Shown piece by piece: positions 34,265 to 49,200 of a DNA stretch of 64,000 nucleotides. The translations under genes were made by a program, and so were the position numbers. Position 1 is the stretch's first letter, and each line of letters starts with the position of its first letter. The notes below the pieces were generated by a model. That model saw nothing but the letters and a program-made list of their open reading frames with translations. It was not told where the DNA came from and did not search any database. Origin of the DNA: Mytilus edulis (Eukaryota > Mollusca > Bivalvia > Mytilida > Mytilidae); assembly GCF_963676685.1 (NCBI RefSeq), contig NC_092354.1, forward strand, positions 68,684,178 to 68,748,177, given 5' to 3'.

Positions 34265-37200
34265 CTAAAAAACAACAATAAGAAGAAATGTGTTATACAT
34301 ATACATATATACCTATTGCATGAGTTCGAAACGAGGTTAGTTTGACCTAAGAGGTGCAAATAAAGAATATTTTCGTGTGTCATGATTATTTACTGCATAA
34401 AACTGAGAATGGAAATTTGGAATTTGTCAGAGAGACACCAACCCGACCATAGAGCAGAAGACAACCGGAGATTTACATGCATGTCCGTTGTGGGCCAAGC
34501 CCCATAAGAAAAAAGTCTGATGAAGGTGAAACGGTAATTTTTTTGTAAAAAAAAAGTATCACATCGAATAAAATATTTGCCAATGTCAACCGTTGTTAAT
34601 ATAGGTTTTGTGCCATATTTGGTTAAACAAGGGAAATGACATTGAACGTCTGTACACATTGAAGGTACACATTGGATTTGTTTCATATATGACATATACA
34701 TCATATTTGAAACATAAACATGACTTTTTCTCTCAGTTTGATTCAATTCTACTGAAAAGAATGAAGAAAGTTAGGTGATCAATTTGGACTAAGGATATCC
34801 TATATCAACATAATCAACTCGGTGCTCACATACTTGTTATGAGTTCACATAGCAACTACTTGGTATTTGGATGACACGAGATCTCATACAATATTTAGCA
34901 AAAAGGAATAATGGTTTACTCCTCATAGATTCAACCTTTAGTAGTAGTAAATAAGCAGCCTGGTTAATCTCATTCAAAGTTTGTACGACCACGGAAAATA
35001 ATTGAATTAAATTGGATTAAAAAATTACAAACAGTCTACCCTCTCGGCCCTAATGATAGTATCATGGGAATTGGTAATATATCAAGAACCGACTCTGTTA
35101 ACATTTTGGATATGGTTTCTAAAACTGTTCGTAAAAATCGTTCTCATGGACGTAGAAAAAAATCCCAATCAAAGAAAAGTTCGGACCAACCATACAAATA
35201 TTTCGGACCTAATTTCTATTGCAAAAAAAAACAGCAGACATTATTTGTTAACCAACTCTGTTCTTTACCTATAAATAAATTAAATAAAATTTTAGAGGAT
35301 TGCAACACAATTTCATATTACAGTCCTAATTATGAAATCGTTCATATTATAATGGCATATTGTTATTCCAAACTGTTTCCCAAAATTGATCGCCCTGAAG
35401 ATCATAAAAAAACATTTTATTAAAATAAAGTATGTCAATAAAGGTTTGGATTTTGTTAATATTGCCGGTATTTTTAACGACCATTCTGTTAAAGACCAAA
35501 TTCCGGGATATTTTGATAATACTGAACTCTTATTTGTTATATTTAAAAGAAATCTACCCGGAAATATGTGTTGAATTATAGCCAATTGTGTGAAGATGTA
35601 CATGTAAATATCATTGAAAATGCACATATGTCATGTAATTGCAGTAATTCCGAATACACTTATGGCCCCATTTCCCATGTCACAACATGAGACCTTAAAA
35701 TCATTCCTCAGTAAAGGACCTAACTATCGTCCACCGTCAATTATTAATTGGAATGAGTGTCGAAATATCATTCACGACTCGCTCCGTACCTACTGTTTGA
35801 AATGGGTAAAACGGGGAAAAGCTGACAAAAAAACTTTTTTAATTCAGATAGTTGATATTCGAATACAACATTTCAAAGAACATTTTACTCCTAACAACAA
35901 CCATAAATACCCTATTTTGCGTATCAAACATAAACTTAAAGAACTACCCAAGGAATTTGTTTTTGTCCCGGCTGATACATTTGCTAATAATATCATTATT
36001 GTTTGACGTATAAATTTTATATTGAGGCTCTGCAAAAGGAAATCACGAATTCACCAACATTCCAACTGACTTCATTTTCGGAAAATGACATCTGTAACAA
36101 ACACAAATTTTTAGCTACTTCTTTACAAGCAGAACCAAATAAAATAAAAGTCCCAACTATGTACTGGCTTCCGAAGCTACACATACAAATTACAAATATA
36201 GATTTATTTTATCTTCAAGCCATTGTTCCACTATTAAATTGTCTCTTCTACTTACTATTAAACTTGGTACAATCAAAAACCTGATAATAAATTGTTCAAA
36301 TAAGGCCTTTGAAAATAGTGGAACTAATTACTTTTGGAGTGTCAAAAACTCATTGGAAGTACTTGATAAATTGCATGCATATATAGGTGATTTTTAAATA
36401 TGTTCAAAGTTTTGATTTTTCTACCATACATACCACTTTGCCTCATATTCTTAATAAGAAAAAATCACATCCCTAATTAACTGGGCATTTAAAAAGTCAG
36501 AATGCGAGTATTTATGTTCAAACTCTTTTAGGTCATTTTTTAGTAGCAATAAACAAAAGAACTATGTCAATTGGACATGCTTCGATACTATATATGCGCT
36601 TGAATTTTTACTTGATAACATCTTTGTTCGCTTTGGAGATTCCGTATATCGTCATGTTATTGGAATTCCAATGGGGACTGTGCACCACTTATTGCGGACC
36701 TGTTTTTGTATTGTTATGAGTTATGACTAAAATTAGCAAAGACCCATCGAAACAACATTTGATACAAAAATTTAACAATACTTTTAGATATTTGGATGAT
36801 ATATTGGCTCTTCATAATGACGACTTCAGTATGTACTCTAAAGAAATGTATGCTGTTGAACTTATTTGAAATAAAGCAAATACTAACAATGACCACTGCC
36901 CTTTCCTCGATATTGATATCTATATCATTAACGGGAAGCTTGATACAAAACATTATGATCAAAGAGATGATTTTTTTTTCATTTCCTATCATTAATTTCT
37001 ATTTTAAGATGGTGACGTTCCCTCGTCGCAATCTTATGGTGTATGTATATTTCAACTGATTCGCTGGTGTTTGTAACAACGTATTATATTTTAGCGAGAG
37101 AAATTTATGTATTACTGAAAAATTATTACACAAGGGTTTTCGATATCACAGACTAGTCAAAACATTTACTAAATGTTATCATCGGTATAAGGAAATAATC

Positions 37201-40200
37201 CGTAAATATAACTCAATATGCAGACATCTTATACGTTCAGGTATTTCACATCCAATCTTTAATGGTAATATTCTTTACAAAGCACAAAAATGTCAGTATT
37301 CACCTCAAAAGCTAACAAAAACCTTTAAACAGACTTATTAAGAAGGGATTTAGTTACGATACTGTTGTCAGGTTATTAAAGATTGCACATTTTGGCTTTA
37401 ATAATGATTCACTTACAAAAATGTATAGAGTCTTTGCATCGAACTAAACACATTTATTAAAAAAAAAACAGTTGTTGGCATGACACGGGTTATGTTCTTC
37501 TCGTATATTTTATGATAGTATGATGCTAAACCCCTAACGGGAGGGATTGTGCCTGATATTCATATGATGAAGACATACTCTTTCAATCAGTTTAATTGAG
37601 GTCTTGAGCTGGCATGTCAGTTAACTGCTAGTAGTATTATTGTCATTTTATTCATTTTATTTTGTTTCATCTTCTGACATCGGACTGGGACTTCTCTTGA
37701 ACTGAATTTTAATATGCGTATTGTTATGCATTTACTTTTCTACATTGGCTAGATGTATAGGGGTAGGGTTGAGATCTCATAAACATGTTTAACCCCGCCG
37801 CAATTTTGCGCCTGTCCCAAGTCAGGAGCATCTGGCCTTTGTTAGTCTTGTATGATTTTTAATTTTAGTTTCTTGTGTATAATTCGGAGTTTAGTATGAC
37901 GTCCATTAGCACTGTACTAGTATAAATATTTTTTTAAGGGGCCAGCTGAAAGACGCTTACGGGTACGGGAGTTTCTCGCTACATTGAAGACCCATTTGGT
38001 TTATGTAGCAAGTAACTCCCGGTGACCAATTGTAAACTTAAATTATTTTTCCTTACTAATATCATTCTTTGATTATTTACTGACAAACAAACATCCTTTA
38101 AGTTGAAAGGATTAATCAAGGCATATACAGCATGTATTGTCTATATTACATTTTTTGGTTGAGCTAGTTCTTATTTCTTTGTCACAACTTGTTCTGATTT
38201 TAAGTATTTATGAAATAATTCATGAAAGCCCCAGATATGATGATAATTAACATATGGCCTTAATCGTGATATTCGAATTTTATGCTGAGCGTTAACGAGG
38301 GATGAAATTTACGAATATCACGTCCCAGGCCATGTAGTGGTGTATCTTTAATAATAAAATTGATTTTTTTTTAATATACCCATCTACCACACGGCTAAAT
38401 TATAAATCATTCGAAAGCTACACATCTGTGCTATCTACATACATGTTTTCGAATGACGTTATTTCACAAAAATCATTAAGAGAAGTTCGTGGAATTTTAT
38501 TTTAATTGTATTTTGTATATTTTTCCAATATTATTTCATTTTTGTTATATATCATAATAAGAATAAAGTCTCTACACTATTTTTTAAATTTTAATTTTTC
38601 ACAGAGCGGAATTGGCATATAGTTTACTAATAGGTTACGATGCATGTTGATTTGCGTGATATGTATTGTAACAGTCGGTATTACAATGTATAAACAGCTA
38701 ACTATAGTTTTAAAGAGAACTTTATCAGGGTGTTGTTTGCAAAGCGATAGAAGCACGTCATATTATAATTTGATCAGTCCGGTTTTCATATGTCAAAGTT
38801 CGGCCTTCATATGTCAAAATTCGGCCTTCATATGTCAAAATTCGGCCTTCACATCTCAAAGTTCGGCCTTCATATCTCAAAGTTCGGCCTTCATATCTCA
38901 AAGCCTTCACATCTCAAAGTTCGGCCATCATATCTCAAAGTTCGGCCTTCATATCACAATGTTCGGCCTTCATATTTCAAAGTTCGACCTTCATATCTTA
39001 AAGTTCAACCTTCATATCTCAAATTTCGGCCTTTATTTGTCAAAGTTCGGCCTTCATATGTCAAAGTTCGGCCTTCATATGTCAAAGTTCGGTCTTCATA
39101 TCTCAAAAATCGGCCTTCATATCTCAAAGTTGGGCCTCAATATGTCGAAGTTTGGCCTTCATATCTCAAAGTTCGGCCTCCATATGTCGAAGTTTGGCCT
39201 TCATATCTCAAAGTTCTGCCTCCATATGTCAAAGTTCGGCCTTCATATGTCAAAATTCGGCCTTCATATGTCAAAGTTCGGCCTTCATATCTCAAAATTC
39301 AGCCTTCATATCTCAAAGTTCGGCCTTCATATACGGAGCTTTAACTCCCATCAAACACTAGGTTGTAGAGGGCACCAATATGTCTAGTGTAAACCAGTCA
39401 AAATAGGACAACTAACGGTCTATCAATATGAAAACGAGAAATGAAAAACACTAAATAACCACATGTGCAAACGATAACCACAGATTAACATGTTCCTGAC
39501 TTAAGACAGGTGGAAACAAATGTTGCAGGTTATAACGTTATAACACGCGCCAACCTTATATATAGGTATGTTTTTACTGTCATCTCGTGTTTGTCGTGCT
39601 TGCGGGGTAGCCTGCGGAATATTGTTCAATATGTGATTTAGTCGCCCCAGTTTACACATCAATTTCCTCTAGAAGAAAAAATAGATTATCCTATGGTAGA
39701 CTTGGTAATGCTATTTTTGAATTGGTCCAAGGTCAATATTATGTTATGTTTATACCTTACCAAAGAGAATGACCAGGTAATTCTTGGAATTGGATGGCCT
39801 GTTGCTGTGCAGGTGAAATTGTGCGATGTACCCGCATTTCCTGAATAAACTCGTGGAGAAGTGAGGATTTTAGGATAATCTATGCAAATACAACATAAAA
39901 AACATAAAAAACGATTAAATGACATTGGAATGAAAATCAAACAAATCAAGGTTTGCACCATCAAATTTTATTTCATTAAATGGTTCCAGTAAAATAGTAG
40001 CATGAAATGTAATTTTATATTCATTTTTTTTTATGAATCAACGAACGCCAATAACTGTGCCACTATACAAATGTCCTTTGACATTAAAAAAAATAAAAAT
40101 GACAAAATTATGATTTTGATACGACTTTTGTGTTAATAACATACCATACGTAGTTTCCAACCTTATATTTGCTCGACTGGATCCAATACTATTTGTTGCT

Positions 40201-43200
40201 ATGCATGTGTAGAGACCAGTAGCGTCCTTAGTTACATTTGGAATAAACATCATACCACCTGTGATTTTAGCACCAGGAATATGCCTATTCTAAATAAAAT
40301 ATTTACTCTCTTAAATGTATTTCGCAACCAAATGTTTACCCTGGAAGGATGTAACAAATTTCACATAAGATATAACATTAAAAAATATAAAATAACTACG
40401 CAATAAACGAAATATTGATGAAGTTTTTGAATATTGAGATTGATCAAACGAATGCACACATCGAAAGGAAAGACGGTAGGTTACAATGCATAGAAGAGTG
40501 AATGGAAAATGTTGCAAACAGTCAAAACCCCTACTAAACAACCTAAGCACACCAATGGTTTTTCAACACAACAAGAAAAATCAATAGCCGATGATGAGCC
40601 TCAGCTGGTCCCTTAATAATTATGCTTACTATTTCAGCAAAATTGATGCCATAACTAACTTCACAGCTTTCAAATGAACCAAAAATTAGAAACAGAGGCT
40701 AGAAGCTCCTGAATTCAGACATGCTCAAAATGTGACGAGGTTAAACATACTCTGGGTTCTGCCCGTTATATCGGTAGTCAATGTTGAATAAACAAATGCA
40801 CAGCCTTAACAATCTGAGACCTGTCTTAAACATGTTGAAAAAAATCATTGCAAAAACTTTATATAAAGAAACTTAGTAAAATACAAATGATCAACCCACA
40901 TTTATAAAAGAAGTCTAGCAGTTACTGACAAACAAATACAATAATAATATTAAATATATTTTAAAACTATGTCTTTGTTATACCTAAATCTAGAAGTAAA
41001 TAGCCTAAATAAGCCAAAAAATGGTCGTAGAATTAGTATATATGCTAAGTTAAAATGACGTTACACCAAATATATAACATCTGAATCATTCATTTTAAAA
41101 TTCAAGATACCTTTTCAAATTCCCACCTTACACTTGGTTGTGGATAACCAGTGACATTACATACAAGCCTTGCATCAGTGTAATATTTTACAAGTACTGT
41201 CGCTGGTGCCGAAATAAGTGGTGAAACAAACGGTCTGGTGTTTTTCGCTGCAAATGGAACACGTTTACTATTTCCATGTACTGACATAACTATGCTTATT
41301 TACATATTTTAGATTACATAAAAACAAATGTGGTACGATTGACAATGATACAACTCTTCACAAGAGACCATGAGAGTTGTGCGCCAAGTGTTCGGCTGCT
41401 TAATTGTTCTCTCTCGACTCATTAGTATACTCTTTCAAATATCTAGGTAATTTGAAATTAAAAAAAAACAAACATGAAATATGTATATGAATCGATTCGC
41501 GTAAGCATGCATGAAAGTTAAATGCTGCCATTATAATTTGTTTTATTTTCACTTTAACATGATTGTCTACATATAGAAGGAAGCACATAAGCAACTGATT
41601 ATTATAATCTTCCGCTTTATTTTATTTTATGCAGTACTCTACATATTTCTAAACACAAGTTATGTATAGGTTTTGTTTTGTTTTTAGTTTACCATGCTTT
41701 GTTTGATACTATATGGAATCCTTTAATTATCATCATTATTTAAATTAATTATGGCAGATTCGACCAATGTTTAATTTTCATTTTTCTTAAACCATTTTCT
41801 AAAAGGATAGTTGCGTATTCAAACATTGAAAATGTCACACAGAACAAACTACCTTATCTATCAGGGATAGAAATAATACTTTTTTTTTATTTAAAAATGT
41901 CCTGCCTTGATCATCTTTATGTTGGACATTATCATTTTTTTCTTTGGGGCATATATATTTTTTTAAATATAATGAAGTGTAAATTACTGCATACCCTATA
42001 TAATTACCCGTTTGAACAACACAAAATCGAATTTCCATCAACAATGTAATTCGAGATGATCTATATCTTCAATATAAATCATTTAATTACTATAGCTTTC
42101 AAAACTCAATGAACTTTGAACACAACAATACTTTCGTTATTCCTAAACAAAGATATATAGCTTAACTTTAGTAATTTAACTACCTGTCTCACAGTTAGCA
42201 CCATGAAATCCGTCTTTGCATGAACATGTATAGCCATTGACTCTATCATGACACGTACCACCATACTGACAAGGATTACTTCCACATTCGTCAATATCTT
42301 TCATGAAAAAGACAATCTTTGAATATGTATTGATCGTTGCGAAAATTGATTGTTTTTAACAGGACGAGTTTTCTTTCTTAAATCAAATAGACAACTTTTC
42401 TTTCTTAAATCAAATAGACAACTTTTAATTTTAACTTGTTTAGTTACTTCTATTTTAAAAGAAGGGTGAATACGTTTTTCAAAATTGTATTTCAACACAT
42501 CTTCATGTCTGATTAATACATAAAATCGGTTATGAATTGCTTTAACGAGCGTAGCTTGATACGACCACAGAGATTCAACCATAAATAGGCAAAAATTAAC
42601 ACAATATTCGCACTTGATTAAGGTCTGAATTTGGATTGCAATTAAATATTTGACACTGGTTTCTGACACAGAATAATTGTAGTCAAAAAACTTGAATTGG
42701 TTATGTGATATGATTTTTGTTTTCGTTTGTGCAATACACTATGCTGTTGCGAACTGTCCCCCATCACCCCCAAAAAAATAACCAACCCCTCCTTTGTGTT
42801 TGTCAAAGCAAAATAATATTTGAAGGAAATTTCTTTTTAATTTCTGAAATCTTGCAAAACATTGTCCCCAACCCCAATATTTTTAACTTCCCCTCTCCCT
42901 TTTTCCCAAACAAATCTTTTTTCCTCAAGAAATGGTCATAATCTCAATTTAAATTTCCAATGGAGTTTACAACCGTATTAACCCATTTTAATACATCATA
43001 AAAGTCTCAAAATAGAAAATGACACATGTACATAATCATTGCTAAAATTAAATTACCTTCTTCGGCATTTTTTTAATAATTACATCTTCTTTTTGTATAT
43101 ATGATTTCTATGTACTTTTCCATGAAAAAGTGCAAACATTGCTCATTTTGGTTAACTCAAGTTCAAACCTTATTGGCTTTTTAAAGGTCATATTGAAACC

Positions 43201-46200
43201 AACATTTTGCAAAAGCCTTTATGGTGTAATACCACCAAATCATGGTACGTCACACCCGGTTGTATACGAAAGTAGGTCTAAAAAAATATTCCTTTGAATT
43301 TGACAGTTGTAGAAAATTAACCCTGCATTTCAATGCACTTAAATTTTTCTGAGTCATAAACATGTATGTTGGGTGTCTGAAAGCATCATTCCTTTTTGAT
43401 TTGATGGTCTTATAAAATATTTTGGAAAGTTAAGGTTACATAGTTACCAAAGCAGGTAACCAGTACATAACAGTGCAAAAATTGGTTGTTTACTTCCGGT
43501 GTTGGTTACTTTCTTATATGCAATGAAATGTAGTGTGAAATTTTCACTGTAGCACTGAAAAGGATTCAACTTTATACATGCAAAGTATTTCTTTGGTTGA
43601 AATAAAGGTAAATACTGTACAATTTTTTTTAAAGTGCCAATTTAACAAAGACTAATAGGGGAAAATCAATGGTGGTATTACACCTATTTAGGGAAACTTC
43701 ATGTGCACTCGTGACCTTATTTTACTTTCACTTTTAAAAACTATTAATAAACCGGTCCATACATTGTAAACATGGACTATTCGGAATGAATTGAGACACA
43801 GACAGCAAGTTTGAGGTAAAGTTGCCACGAAATGGGGGTTAACGGGTGTTTGCTATGCCAAATGGGTGGACAGACAAAGCTGTATTCAGTTTACTGTGTC
43901 AAATTTTATATCACCCTTACAGTTTTGTTTATACAACATGTGAATTTTCATTTCAGTGTTACCCATGTTCTGAAGAGCAGTCTGTTGAAAAATCTTATAA
44001 GTGAATTGGTCTGCAGATGACACTTTAGCAATAAAGTATTATCAACTTATGTTATGTTTTTTTGTGTTTTGGTCGCAAAAGTTTACTGCCATTGTATCGT
44101 CTGCATTTTGCACTGACAAAACATCATCTAAACACTTATTTGCCCTTGATTTATACAAATCAGAATCCAGTCTCACATACTTAAACTTTATAATTCTTAC
44201 CATTTAATTTTTTTACGAGCATTCCAATAGACATAACCCTGTTTAAAAACATTTTGAGGTATTTTTTTATTACTCTTTCTCCTCATTTTGTAATATAAAA
44301 TACAAGAAAGTTGATTTTTTTTGTGTAAATCTATTAGAAATATACTGTAATAAGTAAATAAAAAGACTTTGATACCAGTGACAATAAATGATTGACTGAA
44401 AGAGAACCGTTTTTTGTCACACTAGGGGAACTGACCAAAAACTCGAGTTACACGTAAGGGCTTATAGAAACTTCCGTGGAGGCTGTTAACGTTTATAGAG
44501 ACAGTTCTTTCAGCTAAACCACTTTACTTATTGAATTAACAATACATTTATTATATTTTTTTGGAAAAATAATCTCATTTGTTTTATTGTTTTATTTTTT
44601 AGACAAAAGATATCAAGTTTTGATGAAAAAAGAAGGAAGAAGGAAAAATGGACCAAAACAGACCAAAACAGACCTTCAATTGAACTCTAAAAGGTGCAAT
44701 AAAAATTTTTATCATCTTAAAGTTGTCTTTTGTGTCATATTTAATTTTTTGAATGCATAGATCATGAGGATATGATCAAATATTAGTCAACACTGCATTT
44801 TATAATGAAACACTGAAATTAGGATTTTTCGAAGAATTTAGACTGAAATCGTCGTAGGATATGGCCTTACATTATAGTGATTTTCTCTGAAACTATAGCT
44901 CTGACTGAGACAAAACTTGACAGTTATGCTTGAAATAACTTGCAATTGGAGGGGGAAAATACATTAAGTTTATTCGACATTTAGGTGTTCTTTAGGTGTA
45001 ATACCACCAAATCATGGTACGTCACAAACGGTTGTCTGAGTCATAAACATGTATGTTGGGTGTCTGAAAGCATCATTCCTTTTTGATTTGATGGTCTTAT
45101 AAAATATTTTGGAAAGTTAAGGTTACATAGTAACCAAAGCAGGTAATCAGTAAATAACAGTGTAAAAATTGGGTTGTTTACTTCCGGTGTTGTTTACTTT
45201 CTTATATGCAATGAAATGTAGTGTGAAATTTTCACTGTAGCACTGGAAAGGATAAAACTTTATACATGCAAAGTATTTCTTTAGTTGAAATAAAGGTACA
45301 TACTGTACAAAGTGCCTATTTAACAAAGACTAATAGGGGAAAATCAATGGTGGTATCACACCTTATGGATTTATTTTTAACCAATTTAAATTAATAGTAC
45401 ATTAACCTTAATTTTAAACTGTTCAGGGTAATAACTCCTATGAAATTGTTTCAGACCAAAGTTATCATATCTTCATTTCGTTTTGCACTAAGAAATATAT
45501 ATATCTTTACATGTGTCAGAGAAAATACTGAAACAAAGAAAAGTAAAAATTTAGAACATGACCATGACATTTGATCTTGACCATATTTTATAAGTTAGGA
45601 CCCATGGGACTAAAATAAAAAGAGTTAAGTGATATACGAATAACGGTTTATGAGTTACAAAAAAACAGACCGACAACATTTTTTGCAATCCTATCAGGTT
45701 TCATTGGATCGCTTCAATCCAAATTTGTCAAAAATTCCTGTGGATGTAACATAAACTTTTTAAAACGAATGTTTTCGATATATTTTTTTGTTACTTAGAA
45801 GATGCACACACCTGATAAACAGTAAATGAGGAGATAACTTTTACAAAGACAATTGTTTGGCTTAGCAGTGTAAAATGTCAAAGCGCATACAATTTATGTG
45901 AATAATAATATTTAAAAAAAAATATCTAAACGACATATTGCGAAACAAAAATTTATTGCAAGAACAAATTTTGGCGGAAGAACAAATAAAAATTATGAAA
46001 ATCAAGTGTAAAAACAACTGTTTACGGTCTTTCATTTCCAAAACATGATGACCTGATGTTTTCATTGATTGATTCATTGGTTGGTGGTCGGTTAGTTAGT
46101 TAGTTTGTATACTGTTAAACAAATGGTATAGGGTCTCTTAGAACAAGCGATAAAAGAACACACAAGATAAACAGTAAATAGGGAGATAACCCTTTAAAAG

Positions 46201-49200
46201 GAAATTGTTCGGCTTCGCAGACTAAAATTCAGAAATGCTTAAACTGTACTTTACAGTATTTGAAATTTGAAATGGGTGCCACTTGTGAATTTGGATATTT
46301 TAAGTTTTCTGAAGCACATGAGTCCATCCTTGTTTCTCATGGATATGGTAAGATGTGATATGAGTGCCAATGAGACAACTCTCCATCCAAGTAACAATTT
46401 ATAAAAGTGAACCATTATAGGTCAAGGTACGGCCTTCAAAGTGAGAAAAAAAACAACCTAATAATCAGAACAAATACAATAGGTCTTTCAACTGAGAAGC
46501 GAAAATATCTAAAATAAAATAAAAACCGTATTGTTTAAGATTAACACCAAACTGTTCAAATCAACATAAAATACCGGTATAACTGAATACAGCCAGTGTC
46601 TTTCTCCCTTAATTTCGACAAGCGGACAAAAATGGTACGAAAAAAGACCAATGAAATCTTAACAGGTCAAACACTGTGTACTAGCGATATACAATTATTA
46701 AAATTTAATTCATCATGCATATATTTGGGTTTGGTTGTATTAAGAACACTATTAATGTCATGCGTTTTGTAACAAGAATATTCAGTTATAAACTATAGAT
46801 ACATACTTGTTTCACAACATGTTCCTGTAAAGCCAGCATCACAGGTACATTGAAAAAGAAAAAAAAAAGAAAACCCATGGTCATCACACACTCCTGGCGA
46901 ATCACAAACTTCTGGAAGTTCAATAAAGACACAAAACGTACATGCTTATCGCCATTTTTTGTCTTTTAATTTTGTAAATGTATCAGAATAAAGGCAAACA
47001 TATTATGTTTATATTGGTACTGTGGATTCATTAATATTCGTTAGATACCAATTTTCGTGGATTTCGTGGGAGCAGGGGGACCACGAATTTAAATGTTCAA
47101 CTAAATACAAATTTTCCAAAGGAATGCATGCAAACTTTTCCAAAACAACGAATTTAAATATTCTCGAATATGTGAGATTTTCGCAATCCACGAAAATTGG
47201 TACCCACGAAAATAAATGAATCCACAGTAAGGTTTTCTAAAATTATGACCCCTTAATGAACTAGGTCACAAGTTTTCATCGTTTTCCTGCGTTATTCTAA
47301 AAACACTCACAGTAACGCAAATTTTATGATCATAACTCACATTGTTTCCAACTTGTATGCTAAAAAACAATGCAACATAAAAGAATTATCATGCCAAATT
47401 AAACGATTGCACGTATGCCTGCAGACAGTTGTTTTCTATTTTGGACACTTGAGTGGTATTCGCCATTGTTTTTATAACTTACAAATCAAGAGATGCATTT
47501 TCATTTATTTCAAGCTAAGATTTTTAAAAAAAAGAACTGTAATTAAACTCATCATAGATACTTCAATTTTAATTTTGATCGCAAGAGCTCGTTCGTTAGC
47601 AAAGGACCCATTAATTTTTCGTGTATCGTTTCTCCAAAGAAATTTCAATGATACTACGAATGTACACGTATTAAAGAGGGGCGGAAGATACCGGAGAGAC
47701 AGTCAAACTCATAAACCGAAAGTTAACTTACAACGTCATGGCTTAAAATGAAAACGACAAACAGACACATACTACTAGCACACAAGAAACTAAATAGAAA
47801 AATAAAGAACCCAACCAATAACCGGGAGTTATCTTATGTGCTCCGGAAGGTAATGCTTGTATCCGCATATATAAATGCACATAATAAGGCTTGAATTTCG
47901 TAATCTAACCAAGCTTAATCTTCAATTTCATTCGGAAAATACCTGTTTCAATTCAGGAATATGACAGTTGAGTTACATGTGATCTCTTCATTTATATTGT
48001 CTAACGTTTTATTTAGTCTGTTTATATAGACTTCAATTTGTTTTAAATCTGCATTAGAGTTTTCGTTTATACAAAAAAAAAGAAGACGTGGTATGATTAC
48101 CAATGAGATAATTCTCAACAATAAACCAAAATGACACAGAAATTAACATCTATAGGTAGCCATACGGCCTTCTACTATGAGCAAAGCTCATACCGCATAG
48201 TCAGCTATAAAAGGCCCAAAAATGATAATGTAAAACATTTCAAACGACAAACTAACGGCCTAATTTATGTACAAAAAATTAACAAAAAACAAACATGTAA
48301 CACATAAACAAACGACATGACAACAACTGAATAACATACTCCTGACTTGGGACAGGCACATATATACGGAATGTGTGTGTGTGTGGGGGGGGGGGGGGGG
48401 GGTTAAACATGTAAGCGGGATTCCAACTCTCTCCCTTACCTTGGACAGACAGCGGTATAACAGTACGACATAATACCGAACTATAAAAATCAGTTAGAAA
48501 AGGCTTTAAGACTTCTTTACATTACCATGTATCATCATAATAGACTACTCAGACATTAATTGTTGAAATTCGCACCAGCTCTAGTGAGATGGTGTTTTTT
48601 TTTATTACCACTATTTGGTTGATACTGTTGCTGAAAAAATGTTACTCCTCAAGTTTAACAGTATTTCACCAGCTCAGAATTTCGGTTGTTCAATCAAATG
48701 ATGACAAATTTTATATTGAAATTAACTAGACTAAGCTGAGATCACCCCTAGTTTTTGGTGGGGTTCGTGTTGTTTATTCTTTAGTTTTTTATGTTGTGGC
48801 ATGTGTACTATTGTTTTTCTGTTTACCTTTTTCATTTTTAGCCATGGCGTTGTCAGTTTGTTTTAGATTTATGAGTTTGACTGCCCCTTTCGTATCTTTC
48901 GTCCCTCTTTTAAGAGAATCATTTGGAATGCAGAAATGTATTTCTATCCGCTATATAAGCTTTGATTTTGTTTGTCCATGTTTGTCTTCACTTTGTTCCT
49001 TTCTAATAATATAATCTCGTAAAAAAGTGTATAAAGTTTGATTATCAAATAATTTCAAACATCAATCAAGAAAGGCTATTTGTTTAAGTAATCATCGTAT
49101 GCATCAGTAACATGAACAAGATTTTAAACAATAGCTAATTCTGTTAATCCGATGGTAAAGATAAAGCTTTTGCAAACAATTGTGTATTGCTTATGTTAAC

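Noticed and set aside
38776-39335. CRISPR-like array
   Set aside because: Direct 21-bp tandem repeats with no spacers, in a eukaryotic intron.
47009-47219. Overlapping 60- and 65-codon ORFs on both strands
   Set aside because: They coincide with the inverted arms of a 212-bp MITE.
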